In this document: positions 1 to 10,498 of the stretch, one piece after another
How positions within the stretch are numbered: the stretch's first letter is position 1
Layout of the letters: each line of letters starts with the position of its first letter
Assembly: GCF_000445995.2 (NCBI RefSeq)
Contig: NC_022080.4
Span: 96,001-152,000 of the forward strand
Reading direction: 5' to 3'
DNA: 56,000 bases
Origin: Geobacillus genomosp. 3
GTDB taxonomy: Bacteria; Bacillota; Bacilli; Bacillales; Anoxybacillaceae
Notes under the pieces: generated by a model
The model's input: the letters and a program-made list of their open reading frames with translations, nothing else
Databases searched by the model: none
Told to the model about the DNA's origin: nothing
Translations under genes and position numbers: made by a program

Positions 1-2
1 GC

Positions 3-302
3 AACATGACGTATCACCAGTTTACGCAAATCGGGCGGTTTGGCTGTGCTGACTGTTACCGTACGTTTGCTCGCTACTTGCCGCCGATTTTGAAACGGCT
101 TCATAGCGGAAATACCGCCCATTCAGGAAAAATTCCGAAACGGAAAGGCGGCGTTCTCCATTTGCGCAAGCAGCTTGCTGTGCTGAAGCAAAAGCTCCAA
201 GAGTTGGTTGCCCGTGAGGAATTTGAGCGGGCGGCTGAAGTGCGCGATCAAATCCGCTCTTTAGAGGATGAACTTCGCCAACGCGGAGAGGGGGATATGT
301 AG
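3..302 (+). CDS. mcsA: McsA, C-terminal part (cut by window edge)
   Basis: This is the 3' end of mcsA; the reading frame is open to the window edge, and the first ATG at position 6 is internal. McsA is the zinc-binding activator of the arginine kinase McsB. What remains shows the second zinc-finger half (GCADC after IGRFG), the conserved [14 protein letters not shown] stretch and a C-terminal UVR-type helix pair ([16 protein letters not shown]) like the one in UvrB and ClpC that contacts Clp partners. The N-terminal zinc finger lies outside. It is followed 4 bases later by mcsB, so the two are co-transcribed; ctsR would be expected upstream, outside the window. Confidence 0.95.
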   Translation, partial: NMTYHQFTQIGRFGCADCYRTFARYLPPILKRLHSGNTAHSGKIPKRKGGVLHLRKQLAVLKQKLQELVAREEFERAAEVRDQIRSLEDELRQRGEGDM

Positions 303-306
303 CCGT

Positions 307-1398
307 ATGTCGTTTGAGAAATTTTTCAATACGGCGGTCAGCGCTTGGATGAGTCAAGAGGGACCAGATTCGGACATTGTCTTGAGCAGCCGCATCCGGC
401 TGGCCCGCAATATTATCGATTTTCACTTCCCAACGTTGTTTAACAGCGAGGAGGCAAAACAAATCGTCTCTTTGTTTGAGCGGACGTTTGCCCACCGTTC
501 ATATGGAGGGACAGGCGAGTTCGAGCTGTTGAAAATGTCGGAGCTTCAGCCGATTGAAAAACGGGTATTAGTAGAAAAGCATTTAATTAGTCCACATTTG
601 GCTGAGGATTCGCCATTTGGCGCCTGTCTGCTCTCGGAGAATGAGGAAATTAGCATTATGATCAATGAAGAGGACCATATTCGCATCCAATGCTTATTTC
701 CGGGGTTGCAACTTGCTGAGGCGCTTGAGGCGGCGAGCGAATTGGACGATTGGATTGAAGGGCACGTCAACTATGCGTTTGATGAGCGGCTTGGTTACTT
801 AACGAGCTGCCCGACGAACGTCGGGACAGGGCTTCGGGCGTCCGTGATGATGCATCTTCCGGCGCTTGTGTTGACGCAACAGATCAACCGCATTATCCCC
901 GCCATCAACCAACTCGGTCTTGTCGTCCGCGGCACGTATGGGGAAGGAAGCGAGGCGTTGGGTAACATTTTTCAAATCTCGAACCAAATCACGCTTGGAA
1001 AATCGGAGGAGGACATCGTCGCGGATTTGCACACGATCGTCCAACAGCTGATTGCTCAAGAAAGAGCGGCCCGTCACGCATTAGTGAAAACTTTAGGCAT
1101 ACAATTAGAAGACAAGGTGTTCCGCTCATACGGCATATTGGCCAACTGTCGCGTCATCGAGTCGAAAGAGGCGGCACAGTGCCTGTCAGATGTGCGTTTA
1201 GGAATTGATTTAGGGTACATCCAAAACATTTCGCGTAACATTTTAAACGAGCTGATGATTTTAACACAGCCAGGCTTTCTGCAGCAATATGCCGGCGGGG
1301 CGCTCCGCCCTGAGGAACGGGATGTTCGTCGGGCCGCATTAATTCGGGAACGATTAAAGATGGAAGAACGAAGAAAGATGGAGGGTGATGAACGATGA
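307..1398 (+). CDS. mcsB: McsB protein arginine kinase
   Basis: McsB phosphorylates arginine residues on proteins, marking them for ClpCP degradation, and inactivates the CtsR repressor. The 363-residue product matches the usual family length and has the phosphagen-kinase catalytic fold without the N-terminal domain of creatine kinases; the nucleotide-binding SSRIRLARN motif lies at residues 27-35. An ATG at 307 is chosen because the product then begins MSFEKFF as in relatives and a GGAGAGGGGG ribosome site lies about 12 bases upstream; the longer frame from 268 overlaps mcsA. Its stop overlaps the clpC start (ATGA), indicating translational coupling. Confidence 0.97.
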   Translation: MSFEKFFNTAVSAWMSQEGPDSDIVLSSRIRLARNIIDFHFPTLFNSEEAKQIVSLFERTFAHRSYGGTGEFELLKMSELQPIEKRVLVEKHLISPHLAEDSPFGACLLSENEEISIMINEEDHIRIQCLFPGLQLAEALEAASELDDWIEGHVNYAFDERLGYLTSCPTNVGTGLRASVMMHLPALVLTQQINRIIPAINQLGLVVRGTYGEGSEALGNIFQISNQITLGKSEEDIVADLHTIVQQLIAQERAARHALVKTLGIQLEDKVFRSYGILANCRVIESKEAAQCLSDVRLGIDLGYIQNISRNILNELMILTQPGFLQQYAGGALRPEERDVRRAALIRERLKMEERRKMEGDER

Positions 1399-3830
1399 TG
1401 TTTGGCAGATTTACGGAACGGGCACAAAAAGTGCTGGCGTTGGCACAGGAAGAAGCCATTCGCCTCGGCCATAACAATATTGGCACGGAACACATTTTGC
1501 TCGGGCTGATCCGCGAAGGCGAAGGGATCGCCGCTAAAGCGCTTATGGCGCTCGGGCTTGGCCCGGATAAAATTCAGAAAGAGGTCGAATCGCTCATCGG
1601 CCGCGGCAGTGAAGTGTCGCATACGATCCATTACACACCGCGGGCGAAAAAAGTGATTGAGCTGTCGATGGATGAGGCGCGGAAGCTCGGTCATTCGTAC
1701 GTCGGGACGGAACATATTTTGCTTGGATTGATCCGCGAGGGCGAAGGAGTAGCTGCCCGCGTGTTGAACAACTTAGGGGTGAGTTTGAACAAAGCGCGCC
1801 AACAAGTGTTGCAGCTGCTCGGCAGCAATGAATCGGTATCAGGCCACGGTGGTGGAGGCGCCTCACATGTAAGCACACCGACGCTTGACAGCCTCGCCCG
1901 TGATTTGACGGCGATTGCCCGTGAAGGACGGCTTGATCCGGTCATCGGCCGCAGCAAAGAAATTCAGCGCGTGATTGAAGTGTTGAGCCGGCGGACGAAA
2001 AACAATCCGGTGTTGATCGGTGAACCGGGTGTCGGGAAAACCGCGATCGCCGAAGGATTGGCTCAGCAAATCGTCAATAATGAAGTACCGGAAACATTGC
2101 GTGATAAACGGGTCATGACGCTTGATATGGGTACGGTGGTCGCTGGGACGAAATACCGCGGCGAATTTGAAGACCGGCTGAAAAAAGTGATGGACGAAAT
2201 TCGTCAGGCTGGCAATATCATTTTGTTCATCGATGAACTCCATACGTTAATCGGCGCCGGGGGGGCGGAAGGAGCCATCGATGCGTCGAACATTTTAAAA
2301 CCGGCCCTAGCGCGCGGAGAATTGCAATGTATCGGTGCGACAACGCTTGATGAATACCGGAAATACATCGAAAAAGATGCCGCGCTTGAACGCCGCTTCC
2401 AACCGATTCACGTGGATGAGCCGACGGTTGAGGAGTCCATTCAAATTTTAAAAGGGTTGCGCGACCGATATGAGGCGCACCATCGCGTCTCGATCTCCGA
2501 TGAGGCGATCATGCAGGCAGTCAAACTGTCCGACCGTTACATTACCGACCGGTTCCTGCCGGATAAAGCGATCGACTTGATCGACGAAGCTTGCTCAAAA
2601 GTGCGTCTCCGTTCGTTCACGGCGCCGCCGAAACTAAAAGAACTGGAGCAAAAGCTCGAAGAAGTGCGGAAAGAAAAAGATGCAGCTGTCCAAAGCCAAG
2701 AGTTTGAAAAAGCGGCCTCGCTGCGCGATATGGAACAACGGCTGCGCGAAGAGCTTGAGGAAACGAAACGGGCATGGAAAGAAAAGCAAGGTCAAGAAAA
2801 CTCTGAAGTAACGGTCGAAGATATCGCCGCTGTTGTCTCAAGTTGGACCGGCATTCCGGTATCTAAGCTGGCCGAAACGGAAACGGAGCGGCTGCTCAAG
2901 CTGGAGGAAATTTTGCACGCGCGCGTCGTCGGTCAGGACGAGGCGGTTAAGGCAGTTGCTAAAGCGGTGCGCCGCGCCCGGGCTGGTTTGAAAGACCCGA
3001 AACGCCCGATCGGTTCGTTCATTTTCCTTGGTCCGACCGGCGTTGGGAAAACGGAATTGGCCCGTGCATTGGCCGAGGCAATGTTTGGGGATGAAGACGC
3101 CCTCATCCGCATTGATATGTCCGAGTATATGGAGAAACACTCAACATCGCGGCTCATCGGGTCGCCGCCAGGGTATGTCGGCTATGAAGAAGGCGGTCAG
3201 CTGACGGAAAAAGTGCGCCGGAAGCCATACTCGGTCGTTCTGTTGGATGAAATGGAAAAAGCGCATCCTGACGTGTTTAATATTTTGCTGCAAGTATTAG
3301 AGGACGGGCGGTTGACCGACTCGAAAGGACGGACAGTCGACTTCCGCAACACGATTATTATTATGACATCCAACGTCGGTGCGGACGCCTTGAAGCGGAA
3401 CAAGTACGTCGGCTTTAACATTCAAGATGGAAACCAGCAATATCAGGACATGAAAAGTAAGGTGATGGACGAACTGAAAAAAGCGTTCCGACCGGAGTTT
3501 TTGAACCGGATCGACGAAATTATCGTCTTCCATTCGCTCGAAAAAGATCACCTAAAACAAATTGTCCGCCTGATGGCCGATACGCTTGTGAAGCGGCTGA
3601 AGGAACAAAATATTGATCTTGAACTGACTGAGGCAGCGATTGAGAAAATTGCCGCCGAAGGGTTTGATCCGGAATATGGGGCCCGCCCATTGCGCCGCGC
3701 CTTGCAAAAACATATCGAAGACCGTTTGTCTGAGGAGCTATTAAAAGGCACGATCGCCAAAGGGCAAAAAGTTGTTGTCGATGTGAAAGACGGAGAGTTT
3801 GTCGTCTTGTCGAAACAGGCGGTCGTATAA
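1395..3830 (+). CDS. clpC: ClpC, AAA+ unfoldase of the ClpCP protease
   Basis: ClpC unfolds substrates, including arginine-phosphorylated proteins and MecA-bound ComK, and feeds them to ClpP. The 811-residue protein shows two N-terminal Clp repeats (residues about 1-145, each with [15 protein letters not shown]), a first ATPase domain with Walker A GEPGVGKT at 209-216, a UVR-containing middle region at about 410-470, and a second ATPase domain with GPTGVGKT at 546-553. It starts with MMFGRF, as in B. subtilis, and overlaps mcsB by four bases. The McsA-McsB-ClpC trio forms one functional unit: adaptor, marker and unfoldase. A strong terminator follows. Confidence 0.98.
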   Translation: MMFGRFTERAQKVLALAQEEAIRLGHNNIGTEHILLGLIREGEGIAAKALMALGLGPDKIQKEVESLIGRGSEVSHTIHYTPRAKKVIELSMDEARKLGHSYVGTEHILLGLIREGEGVAARVLNNLGVSLNKARQQVLQLLGSNESVSGHGGGGASHVSTPTLDSLARDLTAIAREGRLDPVIGRSKEIQRVIEVLSRRTKNNPVLIGEPGVGKTAIAEGLAQQIVNNEVPETLRDKRVMTLDMGTVVAGTKYRGEFEDRLKKVMDEIRQAGNIILFIDELHTLIGAGGAEGAIDASNILKPALARGELQCIGATTLDEYRKYIEKDAALERRFQPIHVDEPTVEESIQILKGLRDRYEAHHRVSISDEAIMQAVKLSDRYITDRFLPDKAIDLIDEACSKVRLRSFTAPPKLKELEQKLEEVRKEKDAAVQSQEFEKAASLRDMEQRLREELEETKRAWKEKQGQENSEVTVEDIAAVVSSWTGIPVSKLAETETERLLKLEEILHARVVGQDEAVKAVAKAVRRARAGLKDPKRPIGSFIFLGPTGVGKTELARALAEAMFGDEDALIRIDMSEYMEKHSTSRLIGSPPGYVGYEEGGQLTEKVRRKPYSVVLLDEMEKAHPDVFNILLQVLEDGRLTDSKGRTVDFRNTIIIMTSNVGADALKRNKYVGFNIQDGNQQYQDMKSKVMDELKKAFRPEFLNRIDEIIVFHSLEKDHLKQIVRLMADTLVKRLKEQNIDLELTEAAIEKIAAEGFDPEYGARPLRRALQKHIEDRLSEELLKGTIAKGQKVVVDVKDGEFVVLSKQAVV

Positions 3831-3833
3831 AGG

Positions 3834-3873
3834 AAAAAAGGTATGCGGCAGCTTGCTGCCCATACCTTTTTTT
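3834..3873 (+). terminator. Intrinsic terminator after clpC
   Basis: GGTATG...GCAGC pairs with GCTGC...CATACC around a two-base TT loop, flanked by an A-run on the 5' side and seven Ts on the 3' side. It begins four bases after the clpC stop. The A-run and T-run could act in both directions, but no minus-strand gene needs it. It should end the mcsA-mcsB-clpC transcript, although read-through into radA is known for this operon in relatives. Confidence 0.9.
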
Positions 3874-3906
3874 CGTACGGACAATGTTGTAGAAAGGGTT
3901 AGATGA

Positions 3907-5280
3907 ATGGTTAAAAAGAAAACGAAATTTGTTTGCCAGGAATGTGGGTATGAATCCGCCAAATGGCTCGGCCGCTGTCCAGGCTGTCAAACGTGGAACT
4001 CGTTCGTTGAAGAAATCGAGCGGGCGAAGCCGGCTGTGCGCGGGACGTTTCTTCATTCGGAGCCGTCGGAAACGGCCAAACCGATTCCGATTACGGCCGT
4101 TCAGGCGGTGCAAGAGCCGCGTATTGAAACGAAAAGTGCGGAGCTCAATCGCGTGCTCGGTGGAGGGATTGTGACAGGTTCGCTCGTCTTAATTGGCGGC
4201 GACCCGGGCATCGGCAAGTCGACGTTGCTGTTGCAGACATCGGCGCAGCTCGCTGCAGCCGGACACACCGTGTTGTATATATCCGGCGAGGAATCGACGA
4301 AGCAAGTGAAGCTGCGCGCCGGACGTCTTCGCGCTGAATCTGATCAACTGTATGTGTTAGCGGAGGCGAATTTGGAATATATTGTAACAGCAATTGAAAC
4401 GATTCGGCCTGCCTGTGTCGTCATTGATTCGATTCAGACGATGTACCGGACGGATATTACGTCAGCGCCGGGCAGCGTCGCCCAAGTGCGCGAGTGTACT
4501 GCCGAGTTGATGAAAATCGCCAAGACAAAAGGCGTCGCCATTTTTATCGTCGGCCATGTGACGAAAGAAGGGGCGATCGCCGGGCCGCGCATCTTAGAGC
4601 ATATGGTTGACACTGTTCTTTATTTTGAAGGCGAGCGGCATCACACGTACCGTATTTTGCGGGCGGTGAAAAACCGCTTTGGCTCGACGAATGAAATCGG
4701 TATTTTTGAAATGCGCGACATGGGGTTAAGAGAAGTGGAAAACCCGTCTGAAGTGTTTTTGGAAGAGCGGTCGCGCGGAGCGGCCGGATCGACGGTAGTG
4801 GCGGCCATGGAAGGGACGCGTCCGGTATTGGTGGAAATCCAGGCGCTCGTCTCGCCGACAAGCTTCGGCAACCCGAGGCGGATGGCGACCGGCCTTGATC
4901 ATAACCGTGTGTCGCTTCTGATGGCTGTGCTCGAAAAGCGGGTCGGACTGCTGTTGCAAAATCAAGATGCTTATTTGAAAGTGGCAGGAGGAGTGAAGCT
5001 TGACGAACCGGCCATCGATTTGGCGGTCGCCGTCAGCATTGCCTCGAGTTTCCGCGACCGGCCGACAAATCCGGCCGATGTCATTATCGGCGAAGTCGGC
5101 TTGACCGGGGAGGTACGCCGCGTTTCCCGTATTGAACAGCGCGTACAGGAGGCTGTCAAGTTAGGTTTTTCCCGCGTCATTGTGCCAAAAAACAATTTGG
5201 CTGGCTGGCAGCCGCCTGTGGGCGTTAACGTGATCGGTGTTTCGCATGTGACCGAGGCGCTTGAGCATACGATGTTATAA
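3907..5280 (+). CDS. radA: RadA/Sms, DNA repair ATPase/branch-migration helicase
   Basis: RadA helps process recombination intermediates and extends D-loops with RecA. The 457-residue product has the N-terminal zinc finger (C10, C13, C24, C27), a RecA-like core with Walker [11 protein letters not shown] at about 97-106, the RadA-specific KNRFG motif at 255-259, and a Lon-protease-like C-terminal domain without protease function (the [11 protein letters not shown] and [11 protein letters not shown] stretches). The ATG at 3907 follows a GAAAGGG ribosome site. In B. subtilis the next gene is disA; here 204 non-coding bases lead straight to yacL. Confidence 0.97.
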   Translation: MVKKKTKFVCQECGYESAKWLGRCPGCQTWNSFVEEIERAKPAVRGTFLHSEPSETAKPIPITAVQAVQEPRIETKSAELNRVLGGGIVTGSLVLIGGDPGIGKSTLLLQTSAQLAAAGHTVLYISGEESTKQVKLRAGRLRAESDQLYVLAEANLEYIVTAIETIRPACVVIDSIQTMYRTDITSAPGSVAQVRECTAELMKIAKTKGVAIFIVGHVTKEGAIAGPRILEHMVDTVLYFEGERHHTYRILRAVKNRFGSTNEIGIFEMRDMGLREVENPSEVFLEERSRGAAGSTVVAAMEGTRPVLVEIQALVSPTSFGNPRRMATGLDHNRVSLLMAVLEKRVGLLLQNQDAYLKVAGGVKLDEPAIDLAVAVSIASSFRDRPTNPADVIIGEVGLTGEVRRVSRIEQRVQEAVKLGFSRVIVPKNNLAGWQPPVGVNVIGVSHVTEALEHTML

Positions 5281-5426
5281 ACTGCATAAAATGACTGAAC
5301 CTTTTTGTTTCGACGGACGTAAAAAATAGTAGGGGCCGGAGCGAGCCGGGCGCTGTGCCAGCACCTGCTGCTCATGATTACAAGTAGATGTCGAATGTTC
5401 AAAAACGGTTAAAAATTGCCTTCCAA

Positions 5427-5457
5427 TTGGTTTCAAACATTGGAAACTGTTTATAAT
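5427..5457 (+). promoter_or_regulatory. Candidate promoter for yacL
   Basis: A perfect TATAAT at 5452-5457 lies 28 bases upstream of the yacL start. The best -35 is TTGGTT at 5427-5432 with a long 19-base spacer, so the -10 is more convincing than the -35. This would let yacL-ispD-ispF be transcribed independently of the clpC-radA unit. Confidence 0.5.
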
Positions 5458-5484
5458 GTTAGATAGGGAGGTGAAGATGAACCG

Positions 5485-6579
5485 ATGGTCAGACGTGTTG
5501 TACAACTATTTTTTCTCGCGGTGGGCGGAACGCTGGGCGCCATGTTTTTGCCCGATTTGCTTGAGCTGTTGAATGTAAGCGGCATATCGCTTGTCAATAA
5601 TTCCTATACGTTGGCGGTGTTGGGGGCTGTTCTTTTCTTTTTGCTGACGTTTTGGCTTGTCGATTATGTCGTCGATATGATTCGCTGGGCGGAAGAGACG
5701 CTGGTAAAGGCGCCGGCTGCTGACGTGCTATTTGGCAGTCTCGGGCTGATTTTTGGTCTTATTATCGCGTTTTTAGTCGTTATGCCGCTGCAATCGTTTC
5801 GCATTCAAGTGCTGAATACGGTGCTGCCGATTTTTTTGACTGTGCTGCTTGGTTATTTAGGGTTTCGCGTTGGTTTAAAGAAACGGAATGAGCTGATGAA
5901 CTTATTTTCCCTTTCCAATCGAATGACGAAGAAAAAAGGCGGAGAAGTTGAAACTGAAACGACTAAAGGCGGAGCGGTGAAAATTTTAGACACAAGCGTC
6001 ATCATTGACGGACGGATCGCGGACATTTGCCAAACAGGGTTTTTGGAAGGGCCGCTTGTCATTCCCCGTTTTGTGTTAGAGGAGCTTCAGCATATTGCGG
6101 ATTCCTCCGATGTATTGAAACGAAACCGCGGCCGCCGCGGTTTGGATATTTTGAACCGCATCCAAAAAGAGATGGCGATGAAAGTGGAAATTCACGAGGC
6201 GGATTTCAATGATGTGCAGGAAGTCGATAGCAAGCTCGTTAAGTTGGCGAAACAGCTTCAGGGAGTGGTGGTCACGAACGATTTCAATTTAAACAAAGTG
6301 TGCGAGCTGCAAAATGTGCGCGTCCTCAATATCAACGACTTAGCCAACGCTGTCAAACCGGTCGTGCTGCCGGGCGAAGAGCTGAATGTGCACGTCATTA
6401 AAGACGGAAAAGAACATAACCAAGGTGTCGCCTATTTGGATGATGGGACGATGATCGTTGTTGAAGACGGCAAAGAATATATCGGCAAACGGGTTGACGT
6501 CCTGGTCACTAGCGTGTTACAAACATCTGCGGGGAGAATGATTTTTGCCAAACTGAAACTGTTGCAAAAGGCGCTTTAA
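5485..6579 (+). CDS. yacL: YacL, membrane-anchored PIN-TRAM protein
   Basis: The 364-residue protein has four predicted membrane segments in the first 130 residues, then a PIN (PilT N-terminus) nuclease-like domain starting at about residue 165, with the first acidic metal ligand D169 in [11 protein letters not shown], and a C-terminal TRAM domain (about 290-350) likely to bind RNA. Its precise substrate is unknown; the PIN fold suggests a membrane-tethered ribonuclease. The ribosome site GGGAGGTGA at 5466-5474 points to ATG 5485, though the spacing is a little long. It sits beside ispD-ispF as in most Firmicutes. Confidence 0.93.
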   Translation: MVRRVVQLFFLAVGGTLGAMFLPDLLELLNVSGISLVNNSYTLAVLGAVLFFLLTFWLVDYVVDMIRWAEETLVKAPAADVLFGSLGLIFGLIIAFLVVMPLQSFRIQVLNTVLPIFLTVLLGYLGFRVGLKKRNELMNLFSLSNRMTKKKGGEVETETTKGGAVKILDTSVIIDGRIADICQTGFLEGPLVIPRFVLEELQHIADSSDVLKRNRGRRGLDILNRIQKEMAMKVEIHEADFNDVQEVDSKLVKLAKQLQGVVVTNDFNLNKVCELQNVRVLNINDLANAVKPVVLPGEELNVHVIKDGKEHNQGVAYLDDGTMIVVEDGKEYIGKRVDVLVTSVLQTSAGRMIFAKLKLLQKAL

Positions 6580-6600
6580 CAAGAATAGGGGAAACGTCCA

Positions 6601-7287
6601 ATGAATTATGAAGCAATCGTATTGGCGGCCGGGCAAGGAAAGCGGATGAACGCCGGGATGAACAAGCAATTTATTAAGCTTGGGGGTGAGCCGCTCATCG
6701 TCCGAACGCTGAAAGTATTCGAGGGTGATGAACGATGCACCGGCATTGTGCTTGTCGTCAATCCGGCTGAGCGAAGCCGGATTGAACAACTGCTCGAACG
6801 CTACTGCATTCGAAAAGTAGCAGCGTTCGCCAACGGCGGTGAGGAGCGGCAGCATAGTGTGTATAACGGGTTGCAGGCGCTGAAGGGAGGGGAGATTGTC
6901 CTCATTCACGACGGCGCCCGTCCGTTTGTTCGCGTCCGGCATTTGCACGAGCTGGCGGATGCCGCTGTTCAATATGGGGCGGCTGTTCCAGCGGTGCGGG
7001 TAAAAGACACGATCAAAAAAGCGGACGGTTTATTTGTCGAACAGACGATTGATCGTTCCAGCTTGTGGGCGGTGCAAACACCACAAGCTTTTCGTCTGTC
7101 TTTGATCATGGAAGCGCACGAAGAGGCGAAAAAAGCCGGTTGCCTCGGCACAGACGATGCCAGCCTAGTTGAGCGGCTCGGCAAGCCAGTGAAAATTTTG
7201 GAAGGGGATTATCGCAACATTAAGTTGACAACCCCGGAAGACCTGTTATTTGCCGAGGCGATTTTAGCGAGCCGCATCGCGGAGTAG
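6601..7287 (+). CDS. ispD: IspD, MEP cytidylyltransferase
   Basis: IspD joins CTP and 2-C-methyl-D-erythritol 4-phosphate to make CDP-methylerythritol, the third step of the MEP isoprenoid pathway. The 228-residue product has the nucleotide-binding [10 protein letters not shown] motif at residues 7-16, the LIHDGARPF motif near 100-108 and the C-terminal KLTTPEDL motif. Only 21 bases separate it from yacL and 14 from ispF, so the three are probably one transcript. IspE, which acts between IspD and IspF, is not encoded here. Confidence 0.97.
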   Translation: MNYEAIVLAAGQGKRMNAGMNKQFIKLGGEPLIVRTLKVFEGDERCTGIVLVVNPAERSRIEQLLERYCIRKVAAFANGGEERQHSVYNGLQALKGGEIVLIHDGARPFVRVRHLHELADAAVQYGAAVPAVRVKDTIKKADGLFVEQTIDRSSLWAVQTPQAFRLSLIMEAHEEAKKAGCLGTDDASLVERLGKPVKILEGDYRNIKLTTPEDLLFAEAILASRIAE

Positions 7288-7301
7288 ATGGGGGTGAAGA
7301 C

Positions 7302-7784
7302 ATGTTTCGCATTGGACAAGGGTTTGATGTCCATCAATTGGTGGAAGGGCGTCCGCTCATCATTGGCGGCGTACATATTCCGTATGAGAAAGGGTTGCTT
7401 GGCCACTCAGATGCGGATGTGCTGCTTCACGCAGTGGCGGATGCATGTCTTGGGGCCATTGGCGCCGGCGATATCGGGCGGCACTTCCCGGATACTGACC
7501 CGCGCTATAAAGACGCGGACTCAACCGAGTTGTTGGCGCACGTATGGACGCTCGTCCGACAAGAAGGGTATGCATTAGTGAACGCGGACTGCATCATTAT
7601 CGCGCAAAAGCCGAAGATGGCACCGCACATTGAGGAGATGAAAGCGGTGATCGCCCGGCTGCTTGAAGCCGAACGTTCGCAAGTGAATGTGAAGGCGACG
7701 ACGACAGAAAAGCTCGGGTTCACTGGGCGAGAAGAAGGCATTGCCGCTCAAGTGGTCGTGCTGCTGCAAAAGAGCGGGGTGTAA
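7302..7784 (+). CDS. ispF: IspF, MEcPP synthase
   Basis: IspF cyclises CDP-methylerythritol 2-phosphate to 2-C-methyl-D-erythritol 2,4-cyclodiphosphate with release of CMP. The 160-residue protein has the metal ligands D9 and H11 (GFDVHQ) and H43 ([10 protein letters not shown]) and the [10 protein letters not shown] cytidine-pocket motif near the C-terminus. The enzyme acts as a trimer with zinc. It directly follows ispD with a GGGGGTGAAG ribosome site, and a 194-base gap with its own promoter separates it from gltX. Confidence 0.97.
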   Translation: MFRIGQGFDVHQLVEGRPLIIGGVHIPYEKGLLGHSDADVLLHAVADACLGAIGAGDIGRHFPDTDPRYKDADSTELLAHVWTLVRQEGYALVNADCIIIAQKPKMAPHIEEMKAVIARLLEAERSQVNVKATTTEKLGFTGREEGIAAQVVVLLQKSGV

Positions 7785-7910
7785 CTTTGGCGATGCGACG
7801 CTTCCGGAAGATCGCCCGGGAAGCGGCGGTGCAACAGTCCGAAGGCATTCTGGCCTCCTGTTTTTTCGCTCGGGGCATTTAGGCGCCGTCTGGAAGGTGA
7901 GCCGTCCGTT

Positions 7911-7939
7911 TTGAACTTTGTTACGATAAACGGTACAAT
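7911..7939 (+). promoter_or_regulatory. SigA promoter for gltX
   Basis: TTGAAC at 7911-7916 and TACAAT at 7934-7939 are separated by exactly 17 bases. It lies 40 bases before the gltX ATG. The rest of the ispF-gltX gap (7785-7910) holds a 7-bp GC hairpin at 7799-7825 and no clear T-tract terminator. Confidence 0.85.
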
Positions 7940-7978
7940 AATAGCACAAGTTTTTGATGGAAGTGGAGGGGTTGGACG

Positions 7979-9448
7979 ATGGCAAAAGACGTGCGTGTGC
8001 GTTATGCGCCGAGCCCGACCGGTCATTTGCATATCGGCGGGGCGCGGACAGCGCTGTTTAACTATTTGTTTGCTCGTCATCATGGCGGAAAAATGATCGT
8101 CCGCATCGAAGATACGGATATTGAACGGAACGTGGAAGGCGGCGAACAGTCGCAGCTTGAAAACTTAAAATGGCTCGGCATCGATTATGACGAATCGGTC
8201 GATAAGGACGGCGGATACGGGCCGTATCGGCAGACGGAGCGGCTGAACATCTACCGAAAGTATGTGAACGAATTAATCGAACAAGGGCATGCCTACAAAT
8301 GTTTTTGCACACCGGAGGAACTTGAGCGGGAACGGGAGGAGCAGCGGGCGGCAGGTATTGCCGCTCCGCAATACAGCGGCAAATGCCGCCATTTGACGCC
8401 GGAGCAAATTGCAGAGTTTGAAGCTCAAGGCAAACCGTATACGATCCGCCTGAAAGTGCCCGAAGGGAAAACGTATGAAGTTGACGATCTAGTGCGTGGC
8501 AAAGTGACGTTTGAATCGAAAGATATCGGCGACTGGGTCATTGTAAAGGCGAACGGTATTCCGACGTACAACTTTGCTGTTGTTATTGACGACCATTTAA
8601 TGGAAATCAGCCATGTGTTCCGCGGCGAAGAGCACTTGTCCAACACGCCGAAGCAGTTGATGGTGTATGAATATTTCGGTTGGGAGCCGCCGCAGTTTGC
8701 CCATTTGACATTGATTGTCAACGAACAGCGGAAAAAGCTGTCCAAGCGTGATGAATCGATCATTCAGTTCGTGTCGCAATACAAAGAGCTTGGCTATTTA
8801 CCCGAGGCGATGTTCAACTTTTTTGCCCTCCTTGGCTGGTCGCCGGAAGGGGAAGAAGAAATTTTTTCGAAAGACGAACTCATCCGCATATTTGATGTTT
8901 CGCGGCTGTCGAAGTCGCCGTCAATGTTTGACACAAAAAAGCTGACGTGGATGAACAATCAATATGTGAAGCGACTTGATTTGGACCGGCTCGTTGAGTT
9001 GGCCTTGCCGCATTTGGTGAAGGCCGGGCGCCTGCCGGCGGACATGAGCGACGAACAGCAGCAATGGGCGCGCGATTTGATCGCCTTGTACCAGGAGCAA
9101 ATGAGTTACGGGGCGGAGATCGTCCCGCTGTCCGAGCTGTTCTTTAAGGAGGAAGTCGAGTACGAGGACGAAGCGCGCCAAGTGCTCGCTGAAGAGCAAG
9201 TGCCGGACGTGCTTTCCGCCTTTTTGGCGAACGTGCGCGAGCTTGAGGCGTTTACAGCTGATGAGATTAAAGCGGCGATCAAAGCGGTGCAAAAGTCAAC
9301 CGGACAAAAAGGGAAGAAGTTGTTTATGCCGATTCGCGCCGCCGTGACTGGACAAACGCACGGACCGGAACTGCCGTTTGCCATCCAGCTGCTTGGCAAA
9401 GAAAAAGTGATCGAACGGCTCGAACGGGTACTGCAAGAAAAATTTTAG
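7979..9448 (+). CDS. gltX: Glutamyl-tRNA synthetase
   Basis: GltX charges tRNA-Glu and, in Bacillus-type organisms lacking GlnRS, also mischarges tRNA-Gln for GatCAB correction. The 489-residue class I synthetase has the HIGH-type motif HIGG at 18-21, the KLSKR loop at 253-257 and an alpha-helical anticodon-binding C-terminal half. [20 protein letters not shown] stretch follows the catalytic insertion. ATG 7979 follows a GGAGGGG ribosome site. The next operon (cysE-cysS) has its own T-box control. Confidence 0.98.
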   Translation: MAKDVRVRYAPSPTGHLHIGGARTALFNYLFARHHGGKMIVRIEDTDIERNVEGGEQSQLENLKWLGIDYDESVDKDGGYGPYRQTERLNIYRKYVNELIEQGHAYKCFCTPEELEREREEQRAAGIAAPQYSGKCRHLTPEQIAEFEAQGKPYTIRLKVPEGKTYEVDDLVRGKVTFESKDIGDWVIVKANGIPTYNFAVVIDDHLMEISHVFRGEEHLSNTPKQLMVYEYFGWEPPQFAHLTLIVNEQRKKLSKRDESIIQFVSQYKELGYLPEAMFNFFALLGWSPEGEEEIFSKDELIRIFDVSRLSKSPSMFDTKKLTWMNNQYVKRLDLDRLVELALPHLVKAGRLPADMSDEQQQWARDLIALYQEQMSYGAEIVPLSELFFKEEVEYEDEARQVLAEEQVPDVLSAFLANVRELEAFTADEIKAAIKAVQKSTGQKGKKLFMPIRAAVTGQTHGPELPFAIQLLGKEKVIERLERVLQEKF

Positions 9449-9470
9449 CTGTTCTTTTATGCACGTTTGC

Positions 9471-9498
9471 TTGACGGCTGTGGTATAATAATACAAAG
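9471..9498 (+). promoter_or_regulatory. Candidate promoter upstream of the cysE T-box
   Basis: TTGACG at 9471-9476 is followed after 16 bases by TACAAA at 9493-9498; a perfect TATAAT at 9484-9489 and another at 9520-9525 lie close by but lack well-spaced -35 boxes. Some promoter is required here for the T-box leader, but which -10 is used cannot be decided by eye. Confidence 0.45.
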
Positions 9499-9540
9499 TT
9501 TATCAGTTGAACAAGCGTATATAATGGCAAAGCGTTGACG

Positions 9541-9786
9541 AGGAGAAGTAGGAAACATCGGCATTCCAGAGAGAACCGCCTTGGCTGGGAGCGGTTTATG
9601 CCCGTTGTTGTCTGAAATGCGCCTCGGAGCCTCCTTTCGAACCGGAACAGAGACGTTCTGCAGTAGAGGGGAGCGGAGCATCTCCGTTATCAGACTCGAG
9701 TGGGCGAAACGGCGCATCCGTTTCGCTAAACAGAGTGGAACCGCGCCAAAAGCGTCTCTGTGTCTTCGGCACAGGGGCGCTTTTTT
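9541..9786 (+). promoter_or_regulatory. T-box leader responding to tRNA-Cys
   Basis: The 375-base gap before cysE contains a T-box riboregulator. Seen directly: an AGTA of the loop-E type at 9547-9550, a GAAATGC stretch at 9614-9620 in which TGC (9618-9620) is the likely cysteine specifier codon, the highly conserved T-box core AGAGTGGAACCGCG at 9732-9745, and an intrinsic terminator directly after it. Uncharged tRNA-Cys should pair with TGC in stem I and with the TGGAAC-containing bulge, favouring antitermination and raising CysE and CysS when cysteine is short. Confidence 0.93.
9748..9786 (+). terminator. T-box terminator hairpin before cysE
   Basis: AAAGCGTCTCTGTG pairs with CACAGGGGCGCTTT around a TCTTCGG loop and is followed by a T-run. 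Its 5' arm begins just after the T-box core, as required for mutually exclusive terminator and antiterminator forms. Confidence 0.92.
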
Positions 9787-9823
9787 ATTCATTATAATCA
9801 ATGGGATGGAGGGAGGACACGCT

Positions 9824-10498
9824 ATGTTTAAAACATTAAAAGAAGACATCGAAGTGATTTTCGACCAAGACCCGGCAGCAAGAAGCTATTTGGAAGTCAT
9901 TTTAACGTATTCTGGGTTGCATGCCATCTGGGCGCACCGGGTCGCCCACGCGCTTTACAAACGGAAATTTTTCTTTCTTGCCCGTTTGGTTTCACAAATT
10001 AGCCGCTTTTTCACCGGCATTGAAATCCATCCGGGCGCAAAAATCGGGCGTCGCTTTTTCATCGACCACGGCATGGGAGTCGTAATCGGTGAGACATGCG
10101 AAATTGGCGACAACGTCACCGTCTATCAAGGAGTGACATTAGGCGGGACGGGAAAAGAAAAAGGGAAGCGCCATCCGACGATTAAAGACAACTGTTTAAT
10201 CGCTGCCGGCGCGAAAGTGCTCGGTTCGATTACGATCGGGGAAAACTCGAAAATCGGCGCCGGATCGGTGGTGCTAAAAGACGTGCCGCCGAATTCAACG
10301 GTTGTCGGCATCCCCGGCCGCGTGGTCGTGCGTGATGGGGTGAAAGTGAAAAAAGATTTGAACCATACCGATTTGCCGGACCCGATCGCCGACCGGTTCC
10401 GGGAGCTTGAGGAGGAAATCAACCGGCTAAAAAGCGAGCTGGAGGCATTGAAACAACACGAAAGGAAGAGCGAATATGAGCAGCATCCGGCTTTATAA
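9824..10498 (+). CDS. cysE: Serine O-acetyltransferase
   Basis: CysE acetylates serine with acetyl-CoA to give O-acetylserine, the carbon skeleton for cysteine. The 224-residue protein has an N-terminal helical part (1-65), a left-handed beta-helix of hexapeptide repeats (about 70-170, with [23 protein letters not shown] and the GGTGK loop) and a charged coiled C-terminal tail. ATG 9824 is chosen over the longer open frame because GGAGGGAGGA lies just upstream and the longer frame runs through the T-box. It overlaps cysS by 23 bases. Confidence 0.97.
   Translation: MFKTLKEDIEVIFDQDPAARSYLEVILTYSGLHAIWAHRVAHALYKRKFFFLARLVSQISRFFTGIEIHPGAKIGRRFFIDHGMGVVIGETCEIGDNVTVYQGVTLGGTGKEKGKRHPTIKDNCLIAAGAKVLGSITIGENSKIGAGSVVLKDVPPNSTVVGIPGRVVVRDGVKVKKDLNHTDLPDPIADRFRELEEEINRLKSELEALKQHERKSEYEQHPAL

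Noticed and set aside
22..495. Antisense frames opposite mcsA/mcsB and similar antisense frames throughout
   Set aside because: They mirror the codon pattern of the sense genes, lack ribosome sites and give low-complexity or basic products without family resemblance.
9581..9823. N-terminal extension of cysE
   Set aside because: The added segment is the T-box leader, including the conserved core and terminator; the ATG at 9824 follows a strong ribosome site.
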